Assembly (NCBI RefSeq): GCF_000725125.1
Contig: NZ_JFCB01000029.1
Coordinates: forward strand, 1 to 64,000
Direction: 5' to 3'
Origin: Streptomyces toyocaensis
GTDB lineage: Bacteria; Actinomycetota; Actinomycetes; Streptomycetales; Streptomycetaceae
DNA length: 64,000 bases
Below the pieces are notes generated by a model. That model saw nothing but the letters and a program-made list of their open reading frames with translations, made no database searches and had not been told where the DNA came from. Below, piece after piece: positions 19,609 through 27,664 of the stretch (positions are counted from its first letter, which is position 1; every line of letters begins with the position of its first letter). The translations under genes and the position numbers were made by a program.

Positions 19609-20526
19609 TCAGGCGCCTGCCGGCGGGCGTCCCCCTGTCCGTCCCACCGCCTGCGCGCCCGCCCGGCAGCCCTCCTTCGCCGCCTGCTCCGGGCCGGCGC
19701 CCGCGAGCAGAGCCGCGAGGAACGCGCCGGTGAAGGCGTCACCGGCGCCGGTGGTGTCGCGAGCCGTCGCCGGCACGGCGGGCACCCGGGCGCACACCTC
19801 GCCGGACCGCGCGATCAGCGCCCCCTCCGCGCCCCGCTTGACCACCACCAGCGGGACGCGGCGGCTCAGCCGTGCCGCGGCGTCCGCGGCGTCGGACGTC
19901 CCCGTCAGCAGGCAGGCCTCGTCACGACTGGGCAGCAGCACGTCCATGCCGTCGACGAGGGCCGGGAAACGGTCGACGCCCAGCGTGCCGAGGAACCCCG
20001 CCGACGCGGGATCCAGACTCACCGGAACCCCCCGCGCACGTGCCGCCTCCAGCGCCACCGCGACGAAGGCACGGCTCGCCTCGGCGAACAGCAGGTAGCC
20101 CGACAGATGCAGCCATGCCACCCCGTCCAGCAACGCGTCCGACCAGTCGCCGGGGCCGAGCCGCAGTGACGCGCCGCTGTCGGTGAGGAAGGTCCGCTCG
20201 GCCGCCGCGTCCCCGTCGACCAGGCAGATCACCGTGCCCGTCGGCACCCGGCCGTCCACGAGGAGCAGGGGGCGGACCCCGCAGGCGGTCAGTTCCCGCT
20301 CGTGCCACGCCGCGGTGTCCGCGCCCACCCGCCCGACGAGCCGGACCTCGGCGCCCTCCCGGCGCGCGGCCCAGCAGGCCACATTGGCACCCGCGCCGCC
20401 CGGTACCGTCCGGATCACGGCCGCCGTGTCCGTCCCCGGGGCGAGCGGCCCCCGGTGCCGGGCCACCACGTCCGTGATCACGTCACCGACGACCAGCAAC
20501 GCCCCCACCCGCACGGGCTCCGGCAC
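19609..20526 (-). CDS. psuK: PfkB-family sugar kinase, probable pseudouridine kinase
   Basis: Ribokinase-fold kinase of 305 residues. It shows the N-terminal VVGDVITDVV, the di-Gly switch VPGGAGANVACWAAR, and the catalytic C-terminal ATARDTTGAGDAFTGAFLAALLAG with the Asp base in GAGD. Substrate assignment rests on context: it begins seven bases after psuG on the same strand, and in the known pathway PsuK makes pseudouridine 5-phosphate for PsuG. Sequence alone would also allow a ribokinase or fructokinase. The GTG start is preceded by GGGGAG. Confidence 0.8.
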   Translation of the reverse strand: MPEPVRVGALLVVGDVITDVVARHRGPLAPGTDTAAVIRTVPGGAGANVACWAARREGAEVRLVGRVGADTAAWHERELTACGVRPLLLVDGRVPTGTVICLVDGDAAAERTFLTDSGASLRLGPGDWSDALLDGVAWLHLSGYLLFAEASRAFVAVALEAARARGVPVSLDPASAGFLGTLGVDRFPALVDGMDVLLPSRDEACLLTGTSDAADAAARLSRRVPLVVVKRGAEGALIARSGEVCARVPAVPATARDTTGAGDAFTGAFLAALLAGAGPEQAAKEGCRAGAQAVGRTGGRPPAGA

Positions 20527-20532
20527 TCCCCG

Positions 20533-21444
20533 TCACTCCCCGGCGGCCCAGGCGGACGCGACGCGGGCCGCCAGGCGCACATTGCCCCGGACCGCGGCCA
20601 GGTTCGCGGCGAGGGAGGCGCCGTCGGTGTGGCGGACCAGATGGTCGAGCAGGAACGGGGTGACCCCCTGGCCTGTCACCCCCTCCGCCGCACAGGCCCT
20701 CAGTGCCTCGTCGAGCACCCGCGCGTGCACCCCGGGATCCAACTGCTCGTCCTCGGCCACGGGATGGGCGACGATCAGCGCCGACTCGGGTCCGCCGAGC
20801 GCGTCCTGCGCCCGCATCACCTGCGCCACCTGCTCCGGGGTGTCCAGCCGCCAGTCCACGGGATGTCCCGAGTCCGAGAGGTAGAAGCCCGGAAAACGGT
20901 CCGTGCCGTATCCGGCGACGGCCACGCCCAGTGTCTCCAGCCTCTGCAGGGTCGCGGGCACGTCGAGGATCGACTTCACCCCCGCGCACACCACGGTGAT
21001 CCGTGTGCGCGCCAAGAGGCCCAGGTCGGCCGACTCGTCCTGGGTCACCGTCCACTCCCGGTGCACCCCGCCCAGTCCTCCGGTGGCGAACACCCGTATG
21101 CCCGCGAGCGCCGCGAGCAGGGCCGTGGCCGACACCGTGGTCGCCCCGCTCGCCCCGGCCGCCGCCACGAGCGGCAGATCACGGTGACCCAGCTTGCGGA
21201 TGCCCTCCCCGCTCCCGATCCGCTCCAGTTGCTCCTCGTCCAGGCCGATCCGGGGCCGTCCGTCCAGGACGGCGATCGTGGCCGGGACCGCGCCCTCCTG
21301 CCGTACGGCCGCCTCCAGCTCCAGCGCCACCCGGAGATTGCGCGGACGGGGCAGCCCGTGCGCGATGATCGTGGACTCCAGGGCGACCACCGGCCGGCCC
21401 GCGGCGATCGCCTCCCGCACCTCTTCGGACACCATGGGCACCAC
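20533..21444 (-). CDS. psuG: Pseudouridine-5'-phosphate glycosidase
   Basis: Enzyme of about 303 residues that breaks the C-C glycosidic bond of pseudouridine 5-phosphate to give uracil and ribose 5-phosphate. Family hallmarks are ALESTIIAHGLPRPRNL, GRPRIGLDEEQLERIG, KLGHRDLPLVAAAGASGATT, ATGGLGGVHREWT and GYGTDRFPGFYLSDSG. GGGAGG lies seven bases before the GTG at 21444, which I prefer; an ATG at 21435 and one at 21477 are also in frame. It forms an operon with the kinase downstream. Confidence 0.92.
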   Translation of the reverse strand: MVPMVSEEVREAIAAGRPVVALESTIIAHGLPRPRNLRVALELEAAVRQEGAVPATIAVLDGRPRIGLDEEQLERIGSGEGIRKLGHRDLPLVAAAGASGATTVSATALLAALAGIRVFATGGLGGVHREWTVTQDESADLGLLARTRITVVCAGVKSILDVPATLQRLETLGVAVAGYGTDRFPGFYLSDSGHPVDWRLDTPEQVAQVMRAQDALGGPESALIVAHPVAEDEQLDPGVHARVLDEALRACAAEGVTGQGVTPFLLDHLVRHTDGASLAANLAAVRGNVRLAARVASAWAAGE

Positions 21445-21545
21445 GCGTCTGCCTCCCGTCTGCCGCCTCTCCTTCATCTCTGGCGGGCCGCGCCCCGGGC
21501 CAAACCCCCTTGCGGGCCGTCGCGCGGATCACGGAGGCTGGCGGC

Positions 21546-21974
21546 ATGACGGACAACACGACTCGGCTCGACCACATCGTCCTGTGGGTGCGTGACCCCC
21601 TCGCCAGCGCCGGTTTCTACGAGAAGGCCGTGGGCCTGGAGCCCGTCAGGCTCGCCGACTTCTCCGCGGGCGAGGCCCCCTTCCCCTCGGTGCGCGTCAA
21701 CGAGGAGACCATCCTCGATCTCATGCCGTCGGCCATGGCGGAACGCATGACGATGCTCCCCGGCGCCGCCGAGAGCTCCGGACACCCCGTGAACCATGTC
21801 TGCGTCTCTCTGCCGGCCGACGGTTTCGACGCACTCCGCGGCCGCCTCGAGAGGCAGTCCGTTCCGGTGACGGACGTCTCGCACAACTCCTTCGGCGCGC
21901 GCGGCCTGGCCAAGCGCAGCTTCTACTTCCGCGACCCGGACGGCAACGTGTTCGAGGCGCGGCACTACGACTGA
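21546..21974 (+). CDS. VOC/glyoxalase-fold protein
   Basis: 142-residue vicinal oxygen chelate protein. The first beta-alpha-beta unit is LDHIVLWVRDPLASAGFYEKAVGL and the second ends in SFYFRDPDGNVFEARHY. Candidate metal ligands are His near 10, His in NHVCV and the terminal Glu. Families with this fold include glyoxalases, dioxygenases and resistance proteins; the substrate cannot be inferred. GGAGG lies eight bases before the ATG. Confidence 0.85.
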   Translation: MTDNTTRLDHIVLWVRDPLASAGFYEKAVGLEPVRLADFSAGEAPFPSVRVNEETILDLMPSAMAERMTMLPGAAESSGHPVNHVCVSLPADGFDALRGRLERQSVPVTDVSHNSFGARGLAKRSFYFRDPDGNVFEARHYD

Positions 21975-21998
21975 CCCGGGACCCGAGGCGTGCCCGGG

Positions 21999-22574
21999 TC
22001 AGAACAACGGCTCGGGCAGCACCCCCTCCAGGGTGAGCAGCCGCCGCTTCGTCTCCGGGCCACCCCCGAAACCGCCGATGCCGCCGCCGCTCTCCACGAC
22101 CCGGTGACACGGCACCACCACGGGCAGGGGATTGGCACCCATCGCCGTCCCGACGGCCTGCGCCGCGCCCGGCCGGCCCACCCGTCCGGCCAGGTCGCCG
22201 TACCCGACGACCGCGCCGAACGGCACCCCGGCGGCCAGCTCCCGCAGCACCTCCCGGTTGAAGCCCGCTATCAGCGACCAGTCCAGCGGCAGGTCGAAGG
22301 ACCGCCGCTCGCCGGCGAAGTACGCCTCCATCTGTCGTATCGCCTCGGCCAGCAGCGGACCGCCATACTCCCCGGACCGTCCGGTTCCCAGCTCGACCGG
22401 TGCGGCGCCGAGCCGGGAACCGAGCCGCTCCAGCGCGATGTCGCGCACCTCGGCCGTGGCGTGGAACACGACGTTGACCAGCCCCCGGCGGGTCGCGGCC
22501 AGCAGCAGCGGGCCGATTCCGGTGTCCATGACGGCCCACACGACCCGCTGTTCGTCCTGCCCATGGCTGTCCAT
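21999..22574 (-). CDS. ogt: Methylated-DNA--protein-cysteine methyltransferase
   Basis: Suicidal DNA repair protein of 191 residues that removes methyl groups from O6-methylguanine. The acceptor site is PVVVPCHRVVESGG, with a helix-turn-helix segment VPFGAVVGYGDLAGRVGRPGAAQAVGTAMGANP before it. The ATG at 22574 lies exactly seven bases after the -10 hexamer of a TTGTCGGTG-N8-TACGGT promoter, so the mRNA is predicted to be leaderless; this fixes the start. The final sequence differs from the common IGG-ygGGl pattern only by a Gly-rich stretch. Confidence 0.93.
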   Translation of the reverse strand: MDSHGQDEQRVVWAVMDTGIGPLLLAATRRGLVNVVFHATAEVRDIALERLGSRLGAAPVELGTGRSGEYGGPLLAEAIRQMEAYFAGERRSFDLPLDWSLIAGFNREVLRELAAGVPFGAVVGYGDLAGRVGRPGAAQAVGTAMGANPLPVVVPCHRVVESGGGIGGFGGGPETKRRLLTLEGVLPEPLF

Positions 22575-22581
22575 GCGACCC

Positions 22582-22604
22582 ACCGTACGGCCCGGCACCG
22601 ACAA
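22582..22604 (-). promoter_or_regulatory. DNA-damage (RecA-NDp/PafBC-type) promoter of ogt
   Basis: On the minus strand TTGTCGGTG (22604-22596), eight bases, then TACGGT (22587-22582). This matches the published TTGTCRGTG-N8-TAnnnT consensus at every fixed position. The ATG follows seven bases later. Confidence 0.8.
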
Positions 22605-22659
22605 CGCCGGGTGGGCGCCGGCGGCCGGAAGGGCTACTCGGCCGCCGGCCGCGCGGGCG

Positions 22660-23532
22660 TCAGCCGCCGACGGCGTCCCGCACCACGTCGGGCGTGTTGG
22701 TGATGATCCCGTCGACGCCGAAGCCGGCGACCCGCCGTGCCGCGGCCGCGTCGTTCACGGTCCAGGTGAACACCTCCATGCGCTTGCCGTGCGGGCCCCG
22801 GAAGCCCTGCACGGCGGCGACGTAGGCGGCGGAGAGCGAGCCGTGCGAGGGATTGATCTGGTCGCTGAAGCCGGAGTAGGCGGGCAGGTCCGCGACCGGT
22901 GGCGTCCCGAGGAACCCGGTCTTCACCGCGGGCTTGAGGTCATGGACCGTCCGTACGCTGTCCGCACTGAAGCTCTGCACGATCAGCCGGTGCTTCACGT
23001 GCCGGCGGTCGAGCCACCCCTCGTTGCTCAGGACCTTCAGGGTCTCCCGTTCTATGCCCGGGTAGAGCTGGGGATTTTTGATCTCCAGGAGCAGCTTCTG
23101 GTGGTACCGCTCCACACGGTGCACGAACTGCTCCAGTGTCGGAACGCGCGCGCCCGCGTACGCCGGGTCGAACCAGCTGCCCGCGTCCAGCCGGGCGATC
23201 TCCGCGGCCGTGAAGTCCTTCACCTTCCAGGGGGCCCGGTCGGGAAAGACCTCCTCCACGTCGGTGGTGCGCTGCAGGCTGTCGTCGTGCAGGACGACGA
23301 GTTCGCCGTCCTTGGTGCGCTGGACGTCGTTCTCCACCCAGTCGACACCGAGGGCGGCCGCCTTGTCGACGGCCGCGAGCGTGTTCTCGGGCGCGTACGC
23401 GGAGGCGCCCCGGTGAGCGACGATCACGGGGCGGGCGCCGTCGTCGGCGGCCCGTGCGGGGGAGAGAGGGAGCAGGAGGGCGGCCGTCCCCAGGAGCGCG
23501 GTGGTCGAGGCGGCAACAGCGCGTGCGTGCAT
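22660..23532 (-). CDS. Secreted glycerophosphodiester phosphodiesterase
   Basis: 290-residue GDPD-family enzyme that splits glycerophosphodiesters into glycerol 3-phosphate and an alcohol. A Sec signal peptide (MHARAVAASTTALLGTAALLLPLSPARA, about 28 residues) precedes the TIM barrel. Catalytic motifs are IVAHRGASAYAPENTLAAV (His/Arg and Glu), WVENDVQRTKDGELVVLHDD (Glu, Asp, His) and LLLEIKNP. It is extracellular or cell-wall located and could feed glycerol 3-phosphate uptake. GAGGAG lies five bases before the ATG. Confidence 0.93.
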   Translation of the reverse strand: MHARAVAASTTALLGTAALLLPLSPARAADDGARPVIVAHRGASAYAPENTLAAVDKAAALGVDWVENDVQRTKDGELVVLHDDSLQRTTDVEEVFPDRAPWKVKDFTAAEIARLDAGSWFDPAYAGARVPTLEQFVHRVERYHQKLLLEIKNPQLYPGIERETLKVLSNEGWLDRRHVKHRLIVQSFSADSVRTVHDLKPAVKTGFLGTPPVADLPAYSGFSDQINPSHGSLSAAYVAAVQGFRGPHGKRMEVFTWTVNDAAAARRVAGFGVDGIITNTPDVVRDAVGG

Positions 23533-23812
23533 GCGTACTCCTCGCGTCGAACGTTCACGGTCAGCTCAACTGTGACAGCAGAGGGTCAACGCGAGGCGGG
23601 TGCAGGATGGCCACGGATTGAACGCAGTTGCCCGAACTCCGCACACTGGTGGCACACACCTGGGGCAAGGACGTGTTTCTTTGCCGGAAAGTCGTTCGAC
23701 CATTCCGGTGGGGGTCATACTCTCTGCGTCAACCCTGGCCGCCCTCGCGGTCCCGGGAGGGGGACCAGAACGGAACATTGCGGGACGTACAGGGCGGGAA
23801 GGGCAGCCGCGC

Positions 23813-24676
23813 ATGCAGGGCACGGTCGACGGATTCAGCTACGGCCTGGTCACACCGCTGGTGGCCTTTCTCATGGCCTGTCTCGGCGGAGCCCTGGGCC
23901 TGCGCTGCGTCACCCGGTCCCGAACGGCGCCCCGGGTGTGGCGCCCCGGCTGGCTGGCCCTGGGTTCCGTGGCCATCGGCTCCGGGATCTGGACCATGCA
24001 CTTCATCGGCATGATGGGCTTCACGATCGAGGGCACCCCGATCCACTACGACCGGGCCCTGACCTTCGCGAGTCTGGCCGTGGGCATCGTCATGGTGGGC
24101 ACGGGGATCTTCATCGTGGGATACCGGGGCGCCTCGGGAACGGCCCTGTTCACCGGGGGCACCGTCACCGGCCTCGGCGTCGCATCGATGCACTACCTCG
24201 GCATGGCCGGCATGAGCCTTGACGGCCGGCTGGAGTACAACACCGTCGTCGTCGCCGTCTCCGTGGCCATAGCCATGGCCGCCGCCACCGCCGCCCTGTG
24301 GGCGGCCGGACAGGTGAGGGGCTTCCTGTGGAGCGTGGGCGCGAGTCTCGTCATGGGTCTCGCGGTCACCGGCATGCACTACACCGGCATGGCCGCACTC
24401 GACGTACACGTCCACGGCACGACCACCCCGGCCGCGGGGGAGGCCGCGGCCAGCCTGCTGGGCCCCCTGATGGTCGGTCCGCTCGCCTTCCTCGTCCTCG
24501 CGGGCATCGTGGTGGCCTTCGACCCGCTGCTGGTCACGGGCGGATCCGGCGCGCCCCCTGCCGAGCGCAAGCCCGGCATCCCCGCCCACTCCCCGGCCCA
24601 CCACCGCCCGACGCGTTCGCGGCTGCGCCTGCGCGGCCCGGTGGAACACCGTTCCGGGACCCCGCAGCGACGCTGA
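23813..24676 (+). CDS. MHYT-domain integral membrane protein
   Basis: 287 residues with about seven transmembrane helices and three evenly spaced MHYT-type motifs (MHFIGMMG, MHYLGMAG, MHYTGMAA). MHYT domains are proposed to sense O2, CO or NO through copper bound by the Met/His residues. No GGDEF, EAL or kinase output domain follows, only a short basic, Pro-rich tail, so this is a sensor-only form. The ATG at 23813 starts the first helix correctly; the ribosome binding site is weak. Confidence 0.88.
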   Translation: MQGTVDGFSYGLVTPLVAFLMACLGGALGLRCVTRSRTAPRVWRPGWLALGSVAIGSGIWTMHFIGMMGFTIEGTPIHYDRALTFASLAVGIVMVGTGIFIVGYRGASGTALFTGGTVTGLGVASMHYLGMAGMSLDGRLEYNTVVVAVSVAIAMAAATAALWAAGQVRGFLWSVGASLVMGLAVTGMHYTGMAALDVHVHGTTTPAAGEAAASLLGPLMVGPLAFLVLAGIVVAFDPLLVTGGSGAPPAERKPGIPAHSPAHHRPTRSRLRLRGPVEHRSGTPQRR

Positions 24677-24686
24677 TCCGGACCCG

Positions 24687-24709
24687 TTGTCAGTGGGGGG
24701 TCGTACGGT
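24687..24709 (+). promoter_or_regulatory. DNA-damage (RecA-NDp/PafBC-type) promoter of uvrB
   Basis: TTGTCAGTG at 24687-24695, an eight-base spacer, and TACGGT at 24704-24709. All fixed positions of TTGTCRGTG-N8-TAnnnT match. The uvrB ATG follows seven bases later. Confidence 0.82.
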
Positions 24710-24716
24710 GGATGGC

Positions 24717-26867
24717 ATGCGGCCCGTTTCCCAGATCGAACGCACGGTGGCGCCCTTCGAGGTCGTCAGCCCCTACCAGCCGAGCGGCGACCAGCCCGCG
24801 GCCATCGCCGACCTCGCCCGGCGCATCGAAGCAGGCGAGAAGGACGTCGTCCTGCTCGGCGCGACCGGTACCGGCAAGTCCGCCACCACCGCGTGGATGA
24901 TCGAGAAGCTCCAGCGCCCCACCCTGGTGATGGCGCCGAACAAGACCCTGGCCGCACAGCTGGCCAACGAGTTCCGCGAGCTGCTGCCGAACAACGCGGT
25001 CGAGTACTTCGTCTCGTACTACGACTACTACCAGCCCGAGGCGTACGTTCCCCAGTCGGACACCTACATCGAGAAGGACTCCTCCATCAACGAGGAGGTC
25101 GAACGACTGCGCCACTCGGCGACCAACTCGCTGCTCACCCGCCGCGACGTCGTCGTGGTCGCCTCCGTCTCCTGCATCTACGGCCTGGGCACGCCGCAGG
25201 AGTACGTGGACCGCATGGTCCCCCTCCGCGTCGGCGACGAGCACGACCGCGACGAGCTGCTGCGCCGCTTCGTGGACATCCAGTACACGCGCAACGACAT
25301 GGCCTTCACCCGCGGCACCTTCCGGGTCCGCGGCGACACCGTCGAGATCTTCCCGGTCTACGAGGAGCTGGCCGTCCGCATCGAGATGTTCGGCGACGAG
25401 ATCGAGGCGCTGTCCACCCTCCACCCGCTCACGGGCGAGATCATCAGCGACGACCAGCAGCTGTACGTCTTCCCCGCCTCCCACTACGTCGCTGGCCCCG
25501 AGCGGCTGGAGCGCGCGGTCAACGACATCGAGAAGGAGCTCGGCGAGCGCCTGTCCGAGCTGGAGAACCAGGGCAAGCTCCTGGAGGCCCAGCGGCTGCG
25601 CATGCGGACCGCGTACGACATCGAGATGCTCCGCCAGATCGGCTCCTGCTCCGGTGTGGAGAACTACTCGATGCACTTCGACGGCCGCTCACCGGGCTCG
25701 CCGCCGAACACCCTGCTGGACTACTTCCCGGACGACTTCCTCCTCGTCATCGACGAGTCGCACGTCACCGTCCCCCAGATCGGTGCCATGTACGAGGGCG
25801 ACGCCTCCCGGAAGCGCACCCTCGTCGACCACGGCTTCCGGCTGCCCTCCGCCCTGGACAACCGACCGCTGAAGTGGGAGGAGTTCCAGGAGCGCGTCGG
25901 CCAGACCGTCTATCTGTCGGCCACCCCCGGACAGTACGAGCTCTCCCGCTCGGACGGCTTCGTCGAGCAGATCATCCGCCCCACCGGCCTCGTCGACCCC
26001 GAGGTCGTGGTCAAGCCCACCGAGGGCCAGATCGACGACCTGGTCCACGAGATCCGCGCGCGCGTGGAGAAGGACGAACGCGTCCTGGTCACCACGCTCA
26101 CCAAGAAGATGGCCGAGGACCTCACCGACTACTTCCTCGAACTGGGCATCCAGGTGCGCTACCTGCACAGCGACGTCGACACCCTGCGTCGCGTCGAACT
26201 GCTGCGGGAGCTGCGCAGCGGCGAGTACGACGTCCTCGTCGGCATCAACCTGCTGCGCGAGGGCCTCGACCTCCCCGAGGTGTCCCTGGTGGCCATCCTC
26301 GACGCCGACAAGGAGGGCTTCCTGCGCTCGGGCACCTCCCTGATCCAGACCATCGGCCGCGCGGCGCGCAACGTCTCCGGACAGGTCCACATGTACGCCG
26401 ACAAGATGACCCCGGCGATGGAGAAGGCCATCGACGAGACCAACCGCCGCCGGGAGAAGCAGATCGCGTACAACCGGGCGAACGGCATCGACCCGCAGCC
26501 CCTGCGCAAGAAGATCAACGACATCGTCGCGCAGATCGCCCGCGAGGACATCGACACCGAGCAACTCCTCGGCTCGGGCTACCGCCAGGCCAAGAAGGAC
26601 GGCGGCGGCACCAAGGCGCCCGTGCCCTCCCTCGGGAACAAGGCCGCCAAGGGCGCGACGAAAGCCAGGGGTGCCAGGGGCAAGGCCGCCGCGACCGCGC
26701 CGACCGACCGTCCCGCCGCCGAACTCGCCGGGCAGATCGAGGAACTCACCGCGCGCATGCGCGCCGCCGCCGCCGACCTGCAGTTCGAGATCGCCGCCCG
26801 GCTGCGCGACGAGGTGTCGGAGATGAAGAAGGAACTGCGGCAGATGCAGGAGGCCGGCCTGTCCTGA
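24717..26867 (+). CDS. uvrB: UvrABC system protein B (excision nuclease helicase subunit)
   Basis: 716-residue damage-verifying helicase of nucleotide excision repair. Walker A GATGTGKS is at 48-55, and the beta-hairpin that clamps DNA is at about 101-120 (YYDYYQPEAYVPQSDTYIEK). The DEAD-like LLVIDESHVTVPQ, motif IV/V GINLLREGLDLPEVSLV and motif VI QTIGRAARN follow. A basic Ala/Lys linker precedes the C-terminal UVR coiled coil (IEELTARMRAAAADLQFEIAARLRDEV) that contacts UvrC. The start at 24717 is supported by the leaderless promoter spacing. Confidence 0.98.
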   Translation: MRPVSQIERTVAPFEVVSPYQPSGDQPAAIADLARRIEAGEKDVVLLGATGTGKSATTAWMIEKLQRPTLVMAPNKTLAAQLANEFRELLPNNAVEYFVSYYDYYQPEAYVPQSDTYIEKDSSINEEVERLRHSATNSLLTRRDVVVVASVSCIYGLGTPQEYVDRMVPLRVGDEHDRDELLRRFVDIQYTRNDMAFTRGTFRVRGDTVEIFPVYEELAVRIEMFGDEIEALSTLHPLTGEIISDDQQLYVFPASHYVAGPERLERAVNDIEKELGERLSELENQGKLLEAQRLRMRTAYDIEMLRQIGSCSGVENYSMHFDGRSPGSPPNTLLDYFPDDFLLVIDESHVTVPQIGAMYEGDASRKRTLVDHGFRLPSALDNRPLKWEEFQERVGQTVYLSATPGQYELSRSDGFVEQIIRPTGLVDPEVVVKPTEGQIDDLVHEIRARVEKDERVLVTTLTKKMAEDLTDYFLELGIQVRYLHSDVDTLRRVELLRELRSGEYDVLVGINLLREGLDLPEVSLVAILDADKEGFLRSGTSLIQTIGRAARNVSGQVHMYADKMTPAMEKAIDETNRRREKQIAYNRANGIDPQPLRKKINDIVAQIAREDIDTEQLLGSGYRQAKKDGGGTKAPVPSLGNKAAKGATKARGARGKAAATAPTDRPAAELAGQIEELTARMRAAAADLQFEIAARLRDEVSEMKKELRQMQEAGLS

Positions 26868-26925
26868 CGGCCGCGTACGGGATGTGTTGCAAGAACGCCA
26901 CAAAGTGCGGACCGGAGTACGTCAC

Positions 26926-26947
26926 TGTCAGTGCCCCTGCGTAGGGT
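26926..26947 (+). promoter_or_regulatory. DNA-damage (RecA-NDp/PafBC-type) promoter upstream of terD
   Basis: CTGTCAGTG ends at 26933, an eight-base spacer follows, and TAGGGT is at 26942-26947. The conserved TGTCAGTG and TAnnnT positions all match; only the first, weakly conserved T is C. The terD start is 56 bases downstream with its own ribosome binding site. Confidence 0.72.
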
Positions 26948-27003
26948 TCTGGTCAACCGCGGTTCCGCGGCAACAGGGGACAGTTCGAGAGGGGAATCAG
27001 CGC

Positions 27004-27582
27004 GTGACCGTCAACATGACCAAGGGTCAGGCCATCAGTCTGCAGAAGAACGACGGCGGCAGCCTGACCGCGGTGCGCATGGGTCTCGGCTGGCAGGCGG
27101 CTCCCCGTCGCGGCCTGTTCGGCTCGCGCACCCGGGAGATCGACCTGGACGCCTCGGCCGTCCTGTTCGCCGACAAGCAGCCGGTCGACGTCGTCTTCTT
27201 CCGCCACCTCGTGAGCGACGACGGCTCCGTGCGCCACACCGGTGACAACCTCGTCGGCGGTGTCGGCCAGGGCGGCGACGACGAGGCCATCCTCGTCGAC
27301 CTGTCGCGCGTCCCCGTCCACATCGACCAGATCGTCTTCACCGTGAACTCCTTCACGGGCCAGACCTTCCAGGAGGTGCAGAACGCCTTCTGCCGCCTCG
27401 TCGACGAGACCAACGGCCAGGAACTCGCGCGCTACACGCTGGCCGGCGGCGGCGCCTACACGGCCCAGATCATGGCCAAGGTGCACCGCAACGGCACGGG
27501 CTGGACGATGACGGCGCTCGGCAACCCGGCCAACGGCCGCACCTTCCAGGACCTGATGCCGGCGATCCTGCCGGTCCTCTAG
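27004..27582 (+). CDS. TerD-family stress protein
   Basis: 192-residue cytoplasmic TerD-domain protein. Members bind Ca2+ and belong to the tellurite/stress-response (Ter) systems. It shows VNMTKGQAISLQKNDGG, LGWQAAPRRGLFGSRTREIDLDASAVLF, the acidic GDNLVGGVGQGGDDEAILVDLSRVP and FTVNSFTGQTFQEVQNAFCRLVD. GAGAGGGG lies nine bases before the GTG. It follows uvrB, but the promoter at 26926 gives it independent, probably damage-inducible, expression. Confidence 0.93.
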   Translation: MTVNMTKGQAISLQKNDGGSLTAVRMGLGWQAAPRRGLFGSRTREIDLDASAVLFADKQPVDVVFFRHLVSDDGSVRHTGDNLVGGVGQGGDDEAILVDLSRVPVHIDQIVFTVNSFTGQTFQEVQNAFCRLVDETNGQELARYTLAGGGAYTAQIMAKVHRNGTGWTMTALGNPANGRTFQDLMPAILPVL

Positions 27583-27593
27583 GCACCCGAAGG

Positions 27594-27623
27594 GCTCACC
27601 GGCCCCTCGCCGGGCCGGTGAGC
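27594..27623 (+). terminator. Hairpin terminator after terD
   Basis: Perfect 12-base arms GCTCACCGGCCC (27594-27605) and GGGCCGGTGAGC (27612-27623) with a six-base loop, 11 bases after the terD stop and 41 before the next start. No U-tract. Confidence 0.65.
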
Positions 27624-27664
27624 GGCACACGATCCATCACATGCGACACAGGGGGACGAAGGCG

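Noticed and set aside
23549..23556. GAACGTTC upstream of the GDPD gene as a LexA box
   Set aside because: The SOS core needs a four-base spacer between GAAC and GTTC; here there is none, so it is only a chance palindrome.
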